Assembly: GCA_902782885.1 (NCBI GenBank)
Contig: CACZOW010000154.1
Location: 1-13,884, forward strand
Direction: 5' to 3'
Source: an uncultured Ruminococcus sp.
GTDB lineage: Bacteria; Bacillota; Clostridia; UBA1212; UBA1255
DNA: 13,884 nt
Numbering within the stretch: position 1 is the stretch's first letter; each line of letters starts with the position of its first letter. Below the pieces are notes generated by a model. It had not been told where the DNA came from. It saw only the letters and a list, made by a program, of their open reading frames with translations, and made no database searches. The position numbers were made by a program, and so were the translations under genes. This document shows positions 1 through 7,504 of this stretch, one piece after another.

Positions 1-10
1 GGAGGTGCCT

Positions 11-2848
11 ATGAGAGATATTTCCGGCGACACGCCTCTGGCCGACACCGTCGTTTACGCCAACCGCATGGCCAATGAGGTGCAGGCATACTTCTCCAAC
101 CCGGATCGCTCTGCGTTCACGGGCGTCAATTCCATTTCCAAATTCGAACTTGAACTGTTTAAAACCGGCGGCCGCGGCATCTCTTATTTCGCCGACTACT
201 ACGGCAACAAATACTTTGAGAACTCCATGGACGCCTACGTGAAAGACACCGGCGGCAACATCTGGACCGATCGATTGTCGCCTGTCAAAGGCCGTCAAAA
301 TACTTACCGCATTGGTTACTACTACACGGAAGTGCACCTGATGGACCTTAAGCTGGGCTGCAGTGTTCCTGAATTGTCGGATTCCGTTGAGTTCGTCGAG
401 ATCGGCGATCTTACCGGCGGCTGGAACGCCAACATGTGTGAAGCAGAAGGTTCTGCCGACGGACTTCGCATAACCGTCACGGATTCCACCGATCCGTACG
501 TTGGCCAGCGCTTAAAGTCCAAGGTAGACGAAAATAACGCGGGCGTTTTGCGCGTGACCATGGTGTCGGACAACGTTACCAGAGGGTATGTTTACTATTT
601 CGATGCCGAGACGGGCGGCTTTAATGCCGAACAGAATTCCGCTTTCGAAATAATCGCGGACGGTAAAGAGCATTCATATCTTGTACCCCTTTCCGCCTTG
701 AAAGGTCCGCTTGCGGGAATAAGATTCGATATCGACGGGCAGGTCGGAGAGAGCGTCCTGATCAAAAAGATCGAGTCCGGCGGATTCGATTCGATGGATC
801 TGCGCACCGACCGCGTGTACCATCTGTACTCCGACAAGCTGCATCAGGCGTACCGTTTCGTTGCCGCATCTGCCGTAGAAAATATCAAGGAGTGCGGTAT
901 CGAATGGAAGGTGAAGAAAGATACTGTTGACGCATTTGCCGTGAAAGACGCGGGCGGAGTGCACAGCGACTTCTCGTTTGACCCCGCCACGGTGGAATAT
1001 GTGGCGTTCCATATCGTTGACAACGGTGTCGTCGGCATCATTATCCCCGCCGAAGGCAGCGGCTCGAACCGCGTGACCGTCGAGGAAACCAACGGTTATT
1101 ACGTGGTGCGTCAATACACCGACGCGCTTGCTTCTCTTAAGAAAGGCAAAGATCATACGGTGGGCAACCGCCTTTACTGCGACAAAAACAGCGATTTCGA
1201 AGCCATCGATAAAGAGGCGTATCTCGAGCGCCACCCGCTCACGGATATCGTGATCGAAGAGACCGACTCCAAAGCCAAATTCAAAGGTTACGATCCCCTC
1301 AGAGGCTGCTATACCGTATCAAAGAACGGTACCGATTTTTCCACGGCGTATTCCAAAAAGAACCGCAACAAATACTACACTTCCACCGTTTCGATAGACG
1401 GCGACGACCGCGACCGCAATATTTACATGCGCTTCGCCGGTGCCAACGGATGTCTGGAGTGCGCGGCGCTGCTGGATAAGAACAATATGCTGGTACCCGT
1501 GCCTATGGAGGTGTGCAAGAACTTCCAGGGCGAGATCGAAGAACCCTTCTACGATCCTAAGGATACGCAGTACGGCGACAGCTTTTTCCCGGTCGTCGTA
1601 AAAGCGGGCAGCAATGTTCAGTTCACCGAACTGCATCTGTACCAGAGCTGGGGCAAGCACTTCCTCAAGCAGATATCGTCGATACAGTTCTTTATCGGTT
1701 ATTATCATCTGTCCACCGGTACCACCGAATCCAACTGCATCGCGCCGTATTTCGTATACGGCAAAGACGGCTGGACGCTGCCTGACTTCCGCGGCTGCAG
1801 CGGCGTGATGTGGTCTTCGCAGCCGCAGTTCACGTCTATCGGCATCCATAAGTGGCTGTCGTATGTAAACGGTGACGGCAAGAAGCTGCAGAGCGAGTTC
1901 ACCGGCGCGGATATCCGATCCTCCGGTCCCACTTACGCGGATATGGACTACAACTACATTTCCGACTGCGGTTCGTACAAGTTCACGCTCCGGCATGTGG
2001 AATTCCCGCAGACCGACGAGAACCGTACGTACTACACTATTTCCGTAGAGTTTCTGAAGGATCTCACTATTGATGACGCGGTCAATAAATTTAATCTGCT
2101 CCATTTCAACAGCCGCGACACGAACTTCACAAAGTTCATGTACCTGGATAAAAACGGTGCGCAGCAGATCATTGACCTGCCCACTTCCGGCAAAAAGTCC
2201 GAGATCTACGATCTGAACAAAGGCTCGTTCTATTACGCGATCTACGGCGGCGAGGGCAAGAGCGGCACCGATATCATGAATTATGCGCTGATCCTGAAAG
2301 CCGCGGACGTTACGGTGGGCGGCAATAAATGGGACGGCAATTTCAAAGTCCGCTACCATTTTGACGGCAAACTCGACAACCTCTACCTCACGCTCGATCA
2401 GGATAAACTCAGCTTCAAAAAGGGTGATACCATCACTCTGGACGTTATTCTGCTGCCTTTCGGCGAGAAACCGGACAAAGCGCAGGATCACGCGCCCGTA
2501 GTGTATGAAGACTCCGTATTGCACCCGCTCACGGTCACCGCACAGCAGGGAACGGTCATTGCCGACACGTACATTCCTAAGATCCAGGCGGAGAACAATG
2601 CCGCGGAGTTTACGCTTACCGGTTCACGCGATGCGAATACCGTTGTGATATCCGGATTCGACGTGCTGGCGCGTCCGGACATCTTCAAATGGAACGGCAC
2701 CGACTGGGAGCTCTATGAATATAACGTTAAAGACTATGACGGGTATCAGGTGGCAATGGCTCCCGACGGCACGTACACGTACTCTTTCGTATACGATCAG
2801 CCGGCGCCTTCGGATACGCTGCGTTTTAAGATCGAAGTTAAGAAATGA
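11..2848 (+). CDS. Large protein of unknown function, paired with a GH78 rhamnosidase
   Basis: A 945-residue protein that I do not recognise. The start is ATG at 11, with GGAGG at 1-5. The frame is open to the window edge, so a start further upstream is not excluded. There is no signal peptide or membrane segment, so a cytoplasmic location is inferred. Residues about 127-256 look like a beta-sandwich, carbohydrate-binding-like module (alternating strands, ending near 'ESVLIKKIE'). Residues about 420-700 are rich in Tyr, Trp and Phe, with blocks 'LHLYQSWG' and 'YYHLSTGTTESNC'. The last 150 residues again look all-beta. The gene ends 20 bases before the alpha-L-rhamnosidase gene and the two probably form one transcript, which suggests a role in plant or host glycan use. 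It could be a glycoside hydrolase or lyase of an undescribed family, or a non-catalytic partner. No catalytic motif can be named. Confidence 0.85.
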   Translation: MRDISGDTPLADTVVYANRMANEVQAYFSNPDRSAFTGVNSISKFELELFKTGGRGISYFADYYGNKYFENSMDAYVKDTGGNIWTDRLSPVKGRQNTYRIGYYYTEVHLMDLKLGCSVPELSDSVEFVEIGDLTGGWNANMCEAEGSADGLRITVTDSTDPYVGQRLKSKVDENNAGVLRVTMVSDNVTRGYVYYFDAETGGFNAEQNSAFEIIADGKEHSYLVPLSALKGPLAGIRFDIDGQVGESVLIKKIESGGFDSMDLRTDRVYHLYSDKLHQAYRFVAASAVENIKECGIEWKVKKDTVDAFAVKDAGGVHSDFSFDPATVEYVAFHIVDNGVVGIIIPAEGSGSNRVTVEETNGYYVVRQYTDALASLKKGKDHTVGNRLYCDKNSDFEAIDKEAYLERHPLTDIVIEETDSKAKFKGYDPLRGCYTVSKNGTDFSTAYSKKNRNKYYTSTVSIDGDDRDRNIYMRFAGANGCLECAALLDKNNMLVPVPMEVCKNFQGEIEEPFYDPKDTQYGDSFFPVVVKAGSNVQFTELHLYQSWGKHFLKQISSIQFFIGYYHLSTGTTESNCIAPYFVYGKDGWTLPDFRGCSGVMWSSQPQFTSIGIHKWLSYVNGDGKKLQSEFTGADIRSSGPTYADMDYNYISDCGSYKFTLRHVEFPQTDENRTYYTISVEFLKDLTIDDAVNKFNLLHFNSRDTNFTKFMYLDKNGAQQIIDLPTSGKKSEIYDLNKGSFYYAIYGGEGKSGTDIMNYALILKAADVTVGGNKWDGNFKVRYHFDGKLDNLYLTLDQDKLSFKKGDTITLDVILLPFGEKPDKAQDHAPVVYEDSVLHPLTVTAQQGTVIADTYIPKIQAENNAAEFTLTGSRDANTVVISGFDVLARPDIFKWNGTDWELYEYNVKDYDGYQVAMAPDGTYTYSFVYDQPAPSDTLRFKIEVKK

Positions 2849-2868
2849 TCAGAACAGGAGAATAAGAA

Positions 2869-5406
2869 ATGCTTAAGATCACGGGAATTACACTTGACGG
2901 AGCACTTTTACGGGATGCCGGACGCTACAGGATCACTTCTAAAGCGAATCCACGTTTCGGCTGGATAGCGGTGAGCGACCGCGGCGGCAACGCCGCCGTA
3001 TCCGCCCGTATACGCGTCCAGTCGCTGGACGGTCTTATCTGGGATTCCGGCGCGGTCAGCACGCGGCTGCCTTATGTAAAATACGCGGGGCCCGACCTGC
3101 CGCTGTTAACCGAACTTTATGTTTCCGTTGAGATAACGGATGCGTACGGCGAGACCGCGGAGGCGGAGGACTGGTTCTACAGTTATACCGCGGAACCGGA
3201 TTTCGGCTGGATCTGTGCTCCGGATACGCAGAAGCGGCGGCCCGTGGTGTTTAAAAAACGGTTCACGCTTGAGGATCTGCCGGATAAGGCGATGGCACTT
3301 TATTGCGGCATCGGCTATTCCGAGATGTTCGTAAACGGCGTGCGCGTTGACAACGCCCGCCTGGACCCGGCGTTCACGGATTATACCAAACGCTGCTGCT
3401 TCGTGTTTGAAGAGGGCTTTGAGCGGCTCCTGAAGGCGGGGGACAACGAGATCTCTTTCGTTGTCGCCGACGGCTGGCGCAATTTTGACAGCACATACCT
3501 TGTCGGAGCGATCGGTATACCGCGTCCGCGGTTTGACGGCCCGAATTTATTGTCCGCGCGCGTCGTACTGGCGGGCAGACACGGCAGCATTTGCATCGAT
3601 ACTGACGAAAGCTGGATCTGGTCGTACAACAACACGGTGGAGACCAGCATTTACGACGGTGAAAAATTCGACGCCCGCATCGATCTGTTCGAGGAGCAGC
3701 CGGTACAATGCGCGGCAAAGCCCTGTGAAAAAGCCGAAATAATGATGATACCGCCTATAGTCGTCCGGGATATGTATCGGCCGGTTGACGTGATCCGCAG
3801 AGAGGACGGCGTGATTCTCGATTTCGGGCAGAACCTGGCCGGTGTGGTGCGTTTGCCGCTCCCCTCAAAACTGACACGGGGACAGACCGTTTGTTTAAAA
3901 TTTGCGGAGCTGCTGGACGATGATTTCAGGCTGTTCACGGCGCCGCTCCGGGAGGCGAAAGCGACAGATACGTATATTGCCGCCGGCGACGGCAGCGATC
4001 CGGAGTGGTGGGAGCCGAGGTTCACGTATCACGGCTTCCGGTATTGCCTGATCACCGGGTACGGGGAGTATCTCGACCCGGAGCGGGTATACGCGCTGGC
4101 GTTTTTCACCGATCTGCCTCAGGCGGGCGATTTCCGGTGCGGCAGCCCCGAACTGAACGCGATCCACAAAGCCTGCGTTCAGACAGAAAAGGCTAATATC
4201 CATTCGATACTGACGGATTGCCCGCAGCGGGATGAACGGCTGGGCTGGATGAACGACGCCACCGTAAGGTTCGAGGAGACGCCGTACAATTTCAGCATTG
4301 ACCGCATATTCCCGAAAGTCGTGGACGATCTGTGCGACGTGCAGGACGCTAAAGGCGGCATACGCTGCACCGCGCCGTTCGTGGTAGGCGGCGACCCCGC
4401 GGATCCGGTTTGTTCGTCCTTCCTGGTGGCCGGTTACGAATATTTCCGCCGCTCCGGGGACGTGAGTTTCGTTTCGGAACATTATGATAATTGGCGCCGC
4501 TGGGAGGAGTGCCTGCTGGATCGCTCCGACGGCTATATCGTGAACTACAGTTACTACGGCGACTGGGCCGGTCCGCAGGACAGCTGTCTGGCGCCGGAAA
4601 ACGCGTATTCCGCCGTGACGCCCGGACTATTGATGTCCACGGGATATTCATATTTCAACTGCCTGAAGCTGGCCGAATTTGCGTCCGCACTGGGGCTTAC
4701 CGGAGACGTGGGCAAGTGGCTGAATACTGCCCGCCTGATCGCCGGTGCGTTCTGCGACAAATGGCTGGACCGCGAGACCGGCACTGTGGCAACGGGTTCA
4801 CAAGGCTGCCAGGCGTTTTCGCTGTGGCTGGGGATATTGCCGGCTGAATTCCGTGCGAAAGCATTTGACCGCCTTCTGGACGCGCTGGAGACCGCGGACT
4901 ATAAGATCACCACGGGCAACCTGAACACGCGCTACCTGTTCGACGTTCTGGCGGACAACGGCAGGGCAGATCTCGCGTACAGGATCCTGAAAGACGAGCG
5001 CTATCCCGGCTTCGGTTACATGCTGGAGAACGGGGCGACAACGATCTGGGAGCGCTTTGAACTGAAAAAGGATCCGTCAATGAATTCTCACAACCACCCG
5101 ATGTACGCCAGCAGCGACCGCTGGTTCTACGCATACCTGCTGGGCATCCGCGTACCGCGCGCGGGCGATCCCGGCCTATATACGGTGAGTCCCTGCATTC
5201 CCGCGGGGCTTTTGTCGGCGCAGGGTTATGCGGATACGCCGTTCGGGCGGCTGGCGGTGCGCTGGAAGACCACGTACGGCATGACGCGTCTCTCGGTGAG
5301 CGTGCCCTTCGGAATGAAGTGCCGGATCGTGTTTGCCGAATCGGATGAGACCGTCGGCTCAGGCGAGTATGTCAGGTGCGGGGTAGTCGAAGGGGATAGA
5401 AAATGA
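2869..5406 (+). CDS. Alpha-L-rhamnosidase, GH78-like, intracellular
   Basis: 845 residues, within the usual size for the family. It should hydrolyse terminal alpha-L-rhamnose from glycosides or oligosaccharides by inversion. N-terminal beta domains (about 1-415) carry family features: 'YSEMFVNGVRVD', 'TSIYDGEKFDAR' and 'DFGQNLAGVVRL' (from residue 318). The (alpha/alpha)6 catalytic domain starts near residue 420 and holds the signature DCPQRDERLGW at 450-460, which supplies the acidic active-site residues. The second acidic site is probably Glu728 in 'TIWERF', followed by the conserved 'SHNHPMYAS' segment. A C-terminal beta domain closes the protein. There is no signal peptide, so substrates are probably imported first. 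The start ATG has AGGAG at 2856-2860. It lies 20 bases downstream of the unknown 945-residue protein gene. Its last 48 bases overlap the 3' end of the pseudouridine synthase gene on the other strand. The family call is firm; the exact substrate is not known. Confidence 0.93.
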   Translation: MLKITGITLDGALLRDAGRYRITSKANPRFGWIAVSDRGGNAAVSARIRVQSLDGLIWDSGAVSTRLPYVKYAGPDLPLLTELYVSVEITDAYGETAEAEDWFYSYTAEPDFGWICAPDTQKRRPVVFKKRFTLEDLPDKAMALYCGIGYSEMFVNGVRVDNARLDPAFTDYTKRCCFVFEEGFERLLKAGDNEISFVVADGWRNFDSTYLVGAIGIPRPRFDGPNLLSARVVLAGRHGSICIDTDESWIWSYNNTVETSIYDGEKFDARIDLFEEQPVQCAAKPCEKAEIMMIPPIVVRDMYRPVDVIRREDGVILDFGQNLAGVVRLPLPSKLTRGQTVCLKFAELLDDDFRLFTAPLREAKATDTYIAAGDGSDPEWWEPRFTYHGFRYCLITGYGEYLDPERVYALAFFTDLPQAGDFRCGSPELNAIHKACVQTEKANIHSILTDCPQRDERLGWMNDATVRFEETPYNFSIDRIFPKVVDDLCDVQDAKGGIRCTAPFVVGGDPADPVCSSFLVAGYEYFRRSGDVSFVSEHYDNWRRWEECLLDRSDGYIVNYSYYGDWAGPQDSCLAPENAYSAVTPGLLMSTGYSYFNCLKLAEFASALGLTGDVGKWLNTARLIAGAFCDKWLDRETGTVATGSQGCQAFSLWLGILPAEFRAKAFDRLLDALETADYKITTGNLNTRYLFDVLADNGRADLAYRILKDERYPGFGYMLENGATTIWERFELKKDPSMNSHNHPMYASSDRWFYAYLLGIRVPRAGDPGLYTVSPCIPAGLLSAQGYADTPFGRLAVRWKTTYGMTRLSVSVPFGMKCRIVFAESDETVGSGEYVRCGVVEGDRK

Positions 5407-6012
5407 CATTGGCGCCCCGGTGCGCGGATGGGGAAAGCTGAGTTCGGCGGCGCAGAGGGCAACGGGCGGGTAATTGTCCCCGGCCCCGTACCGGCGGTCG
5501 CCGAGGAGCGGAAGTTTTCGCGAGCCGAACTGCACGCGTATCTGGTGCGTGCGCCCGGTCTCGGTGATGATGTGCACCAGGCTTACCGGAGGGGTTCCGA
5601 GCGTTTTCAGAGTTTTGTAGCGCAGTACTGCTTTTCGCACGCCTCTGCGCTCTTTTTTTACGGTGTAAACTTTACCTGTGCGGCTGTCTTTGAACAGGAA
5701 GTCTTCCAGCGTGCCTTCGGGCGGGTCGGGAATGCCGTGGACCAGCGCTTTATATGCTTTGCGGAAGCTGCCTTCCCGGATGGCGGCGTTCAGCGCCGAT
5801 GCGTCTTTGGAGGTGCGCGCGTACACGATCAGGCCCTGAGTGTCTTTGTCGAGCCGGTGCACGGGATAAAGCGAACCGCCGCCGAGCAGCGCTGCGAGCG
5901 CATCGGGCAACGATCCCGGTGAGTGTTCTTCACTTACGTATCCGCGCGGCTTTACTGCTACGACGATCGCGTCGTCAATAAATACAATATTCTCTCTTGT
6001 GATCTCTTCCAT
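5359..6012 (-). CDS. RluA-family RNA pseudouridine synthase
   Basis: 217 residues from the start at 6012. It isomerises uridine to pseudouridine in rRNA or tRNA. The catalytic motif is HRLDKDTQGL, with Asp55 as nucleophile. The C-terminal 'GRTHQIRVQF' and 'LLGDRRYG' blocks are also typical. There is no S4 domain, so this is a short stand-alone catalytic protein like several Bacillota paralogues. RluA, RluC/D or TruC-like specificity cannot be told apart by eye. The frame opens further at 6045, but that ATG and the residues after it (MGSDPVF...) lie inside a dispersed palindromic repeat, so the start MEEITREN at 6012 is preferred, with a weak AGG just upstream. The gene is divergent from tRNA-Leu and convergent with the rhamnosidase gene, which it overlaps by 48 bases. 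Confidence 0.92.
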   Translation of the reverse strand: MEEITRENIVFIDDAIVVAVKPRGYVSEEHSPGSLPDALAALLGGGSLYPVHRLDKDTQGLIVYARTSKDASALNAAIREGSFRKAYKALVHGIPDPPEGTLEDFLFKDSRTGKVYTVKKERRGVRKAVLRYKTLKTLGTPPVSLVHIITETGRTHQIRVQFGSRKLPLLGDRRYGAGDNYPPVALCAAELSFPHPRTGAPMSFSIPFDYPAPDILA

Positions 6013-6054
6013 ACCTGTTTTTTTGAACACGGGGTCAGACCCCACGCTTAAAAT
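6013..6054 (+). repeat. Dispersed palindromic repeat, copy 1
   Basis: About 42 bases: a left flank ACCTGTTT, a T-run, then GAACACGGGGTCAGACCCC and a right flank ending CTTAAAAT. The core GGGGTC-A-GACCCC is a perfect inverted repeat around one base. The copy fills the gap between the pseudouridine synthase start (6012) and the -35 box of the tRNA-Leu promoter (6056). Read on the minus strand it encodes ILSVGSDPVFKKTG, in frame with the synthase gene. Confidence 0.8.
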
Positions 6055-6055
6055 A

Positions 6056-6085
6056 TTGACAGCCGGCGGCTGCCGGTGTTATAAT
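6056..6085 (+). promoter_or_regulatory. Sigma-70-type promoter of tRNA-Leu
   Basis: TTGACA at 6056-6061 and TATAAT at 6080-6085, spacer 18. Both boxes match the consensus exactly. The expected start of transcription is near 6092, just ahead of the mature tRNA 5' end at 6096. The -35 box begins one base after repeat copy 1. Confidence 0.8.
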
Positions 6086-6095
6086 AAATAAAGAT

Positions 6096-6179
6096 GCTGA
6101 TGTGGCGAAATCGGCAGACGCAATGGACTTAAAATCCATCGGATTAACCTCCGTACCGGTTCAAGTCCGGTCATCAGCA
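6096..6179 (+). tRNA. tRNA-Leu, anticodon UAA
   Basis: 84 bases. The acceptor stem GCTGATG pairs with CATCAGC, with discriminator A at 6179. The anticodon stem ATGGA/TCCAT (6123-6127/6135-6139) encloses loop CTTAAAA, giving anticodon TAA at 6130-6132, which reads UUA. The long variable arm fits a class II leucine tRNA. The T arm is ACCGG-TTCAAGT-CCGGT. The 3' CCA is not encoded (TGG follows), so it must be added after transcription. The tRNA has its own promoter and terminator and is a single-gene unit. Its last 19 bases overlap, antisense, the end of the GNAT reading frame. Confidence 0.97.
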
Positions 6180-6751
6180 TGGAAGGCAGTTCCGCCTGGC
6201 GGGCTGCCTTTTTTGTGCCTTTCTGTTATTTTCTTTTTCGTGTTTCCGTCGGAGCGGCCGCTGTGCCGCGGAACGGCCGTTTTAAGCGATCTGAACATCC
6301 GGAGCGTCGTTATGCCGTCCCGGGTATCAAAAACGCCTGTGCACGGCGTGAAGCCGTTTTTTTCGTAAAACAGGACCGCAGAGGGCTCGGCAGTGACCGT
6401 CAGGCCCGCCTGTGGCGTTGCCCGCACCAAAGCGCGGATAAGCGCGCTGCCCACGCCTTTCCGCATATAATCCGGATGCACGAACAGCAGGGAAACGTGC
6501 GACAGTTCGTTGTCCGCCGCCAGCACGCCCGCCAGCCGTCCTGCCGCCTCGTCGTACGCCCTGAAATACCGGAACATCGGGAACACCTCCGCCGCCTCGA
6601 TCAGCCGCGCAAAAGTCCCGCGCCCCTCCGCCGTCCAGCCTTCCGCCAGCGTCAATTCGAACACCTGTTTTACAAACACGAGGTCTGACCCCGTGCTTAA
6701 AATCCTGGCGCCGGCCGCGGCGGGTCTGGGGTCAACGGCGTACACGAGCAT
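6161..6751 (-). CDS. GNAT-family N-acetyltransferase with a repeat-derived N-terminal insert
   Basis: 196 residues. It transfers an acetyl group from acetyl-CoA to an unidentified amine. Motif A is visible at about 88-104: strand 'VSLLFVHPDY' and the CoA pyrophosphate loop RKGVGSA (97-103). Motif B is near 'AVLFYEKNGF' (125-134). The start ATG at 6751 has a strong GGAAGGAAGG upstream and lies inside the end of the methyltransferase gene (20-base overlap), so translation is probably coupled. Two oddities stand out. Residues 17-30 (ILSTGSDLVFVKQV) are encoded by a copy of the dispersed palindromic repeat. Residues 157-196 are a basic, low-complexity tail after the end of the normal domain, encoded antisense to the tRNA-Leu terminator and the tRNA 3' end. 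The fold is clear; the substrate is unknown. Confidence 0.87.
   Translation of the reverse strand: MLVYAVDPRPAAAGARILSTGSDLVFVKQVFELTLAEGWTAEGRGTFARLIEAAEVFPMFRYFRAYDEAAGRLAGVLAADNELSHVSLLFVHPDYMRKGVGSALIRALVRATPQAGLTVTAEPSAVLFYEKNGFTPCTGVFDTRDGITTLRMFRSLKTAVPRHSGRSDGNTKKKITERHKKGSPPGGTAFHADDRT
6183..6214 (+). terminator. Intrinsic terminator of tRNA-Leu
   Basis: Stem AAGGCAG/CTGCCTT with an inner CCGC-CTG-GCGG helix, then a run of T to 6214. It starts four bases after the tRNA. The reverse strand has no U-run after the hairpin, so it does not look bidirectional and would not stop transcripts coming from the GNAT gene. Confidence 0.88.
6663..6703 (+). repeat. Dispersed palindromic repeat, copy 2 (inside GNAT gene)
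   Basis: 41 bases with the same flanks as copy 1: ACCTGTTTT on the left and GTGCTTAAAAT on the right. The core ACGAGGTCTGACCCCGT has one base changed in the left arm. It lies wholly inside the acetyltransferase reading frame and is translated on the minus strand as residues 17-30 of that protein. Confidence 0.8.
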
Positions 6752-7412
6752 CTTTTGTGCCTTCCTTCCGATCTTGTATCTTTTTTGCTTTTTGCAGCAC
6801 CTTATACGGCTTGTTTTGCCGCTTTTCCGCAATAAATACAAAATATCCGTCCGACTCGCGCACCTTCACGCCGCCGAACATGGACGTGATCTTGTTGCGG
6901 TACCAGTCGAGCCGTTTCGTCACCATCAGCAGCCGTCCGCCCGTCGAAAGATGGCTGAACGCCCCTTCAATAAAACGCTTTGCCACCGCAAAATCCGTAT
7001 GGTAGGGGGGATTGGAAAGGATCAGATCGAAGCAGTTGTCCGCGACGGCGTCAAAACCGTCCGAAAGCAGGATCCGCGCACGCCCGGCAGCCGCGGCATC
7101 AAAGTTTGCGGCAAGATTGAACTTGGCGGCGTCAACAGCAGACTGATCCGCGTCGCACATCGTCACCAGCGCTCCCGCCTCAAGCGCGCAAAAACCCACG
7201 ATCCCGTTACCGCAGCCCAGGTCCAGGACCTTTATCTCAGGAATAAAGTCGGCGTAACTCAGCATTGCCAGCGTACCTCTGTCCGGACCCGCAGGCGAGA
7301 ACATGCCCCGGGAAGCGCGCAGCACGATCTTGCGGCCGCTCGCCGGCAGCACAAAACCATATTCGAATTCGTTGTCCACCGACCGTCGCCTCCCGCTGCC
7401 GCGCACGCTCAT
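6732..7412 (-). CDS. Class I SAM-dependent methyltransferase, RsmC/YbxB-like
   Basis: 226 residues. It probably N-methylates a base in rRNA or tRNA. Motif I is VLDLGCGNGIVG (62-73), which binds SAM. Motif IV is SNPPYH (133-138), the NPPY signature of base amino-methyltransferases. 'RGMFSPAGPDRGT' (35-47) resembles the segment before the catalytic domain in RsmC and YbxB, and the C-terminal 'LDWYRNKITSMFGGV' region is typical of small Bacillota members. RsmC methylates G1207 of 16S rRNA; this protein has only the catalytic half, so its target is inferred and a TrmN6-like tRNA target is possible. The start at 7412 lacks a clear Shine-Dalgarno; a good promoter lies about 40 bases upstream. It is the first gene of a pair, and its end overlaps the GNAT start by 20 bases. 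Confidence 0.85.
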   Translation of the reverse strand: MSVRGSGRRRSVDNEFEYGFVLPASGRKIVLRASRGMFSPAGPDRGTLAMLSYADFIPEIKVLDLGCGNGIVGFCALEAGALVTMCDADQSAVDAAKFNLAANFDAAAAGRARILLSDGFDAVADNCFDLILSNPPYHTDFAVAKRFIEGAFSHLSTGGRLLMVTKRLDWYRNKITSMFGGVKVRESDGYFVFIAEKRQNKPYKVLQKAKKIQDRKEGTKDARVRR

Positions 7413-7448
7413 AAATCATTCGCCGCACAAGCCCGCGGCGACAACAGG

Positions 7449-7478
7449 ATTATAATATAAAAAACAGTTGCATTTCAA
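7449..7478 (-). promoter_or_regulatory. Promoter of the methyltransferase-GNAT pair
   Basis: On the minus strand, TTGAAA (7478-7473) and TATAAT (7454-7449), spacer 18. The expected transcription start is near 7442, about 30 bases ahead of the methyltransferase start. The -35 box meets the -35 box of the divergent thiT promoter. Confidence 0.65.
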
Positions 7479-7496
7479 TCGCCCGCGTATTAAAAT
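7468..7496 (+). promoter_or_regulatory. Promoter of the TPP riboswitch-thiT unit
   Basis: TTGCAT (7468-7473) and TAAAAT (7491-7496), spacer 17. The expected start near 7503 falls just before the first aptamer helix, which supports the assignment. Confidence 0.65.
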
Positions 7497-7504
7497 ACTG
7501 TCGT

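Noticed and set aside
1319..2524. 401-codon open frame on the minus strand, opposite the 945-residue protein gene
   Set aside because: No domain, no promoter or ribosome site seen, and composition typical of an antisense shadow. The plus-strand frame has a good start and normal protein character.
6013..6045. Eleven extra N-terminal residues (MGSDPVFKKTG) for the pseudouridine synthase
   Set aside because: The upstream ATG is part of a dispersed palindromic repeat also found at three other places, so it is unlikely to be the native start.
6242..6286. GC-rich inverted repeat (CGGCCG ... CGGCCG then TTTT) near the end of the GNAT domain
   Set aside because: It points as a terminator in the plus direction, just after the tRNA terminator and with a long loop. 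It is equally well explained as GC-rich coding sequence, so it is not called.
6510..7460. 316-codon plus-strand frame across the GNAT and methyltransferase genes
   Set aside because: It is opposite two genes with clear motifs. Its sequence is Arg/Ala/His-rich with no recognisable domain.
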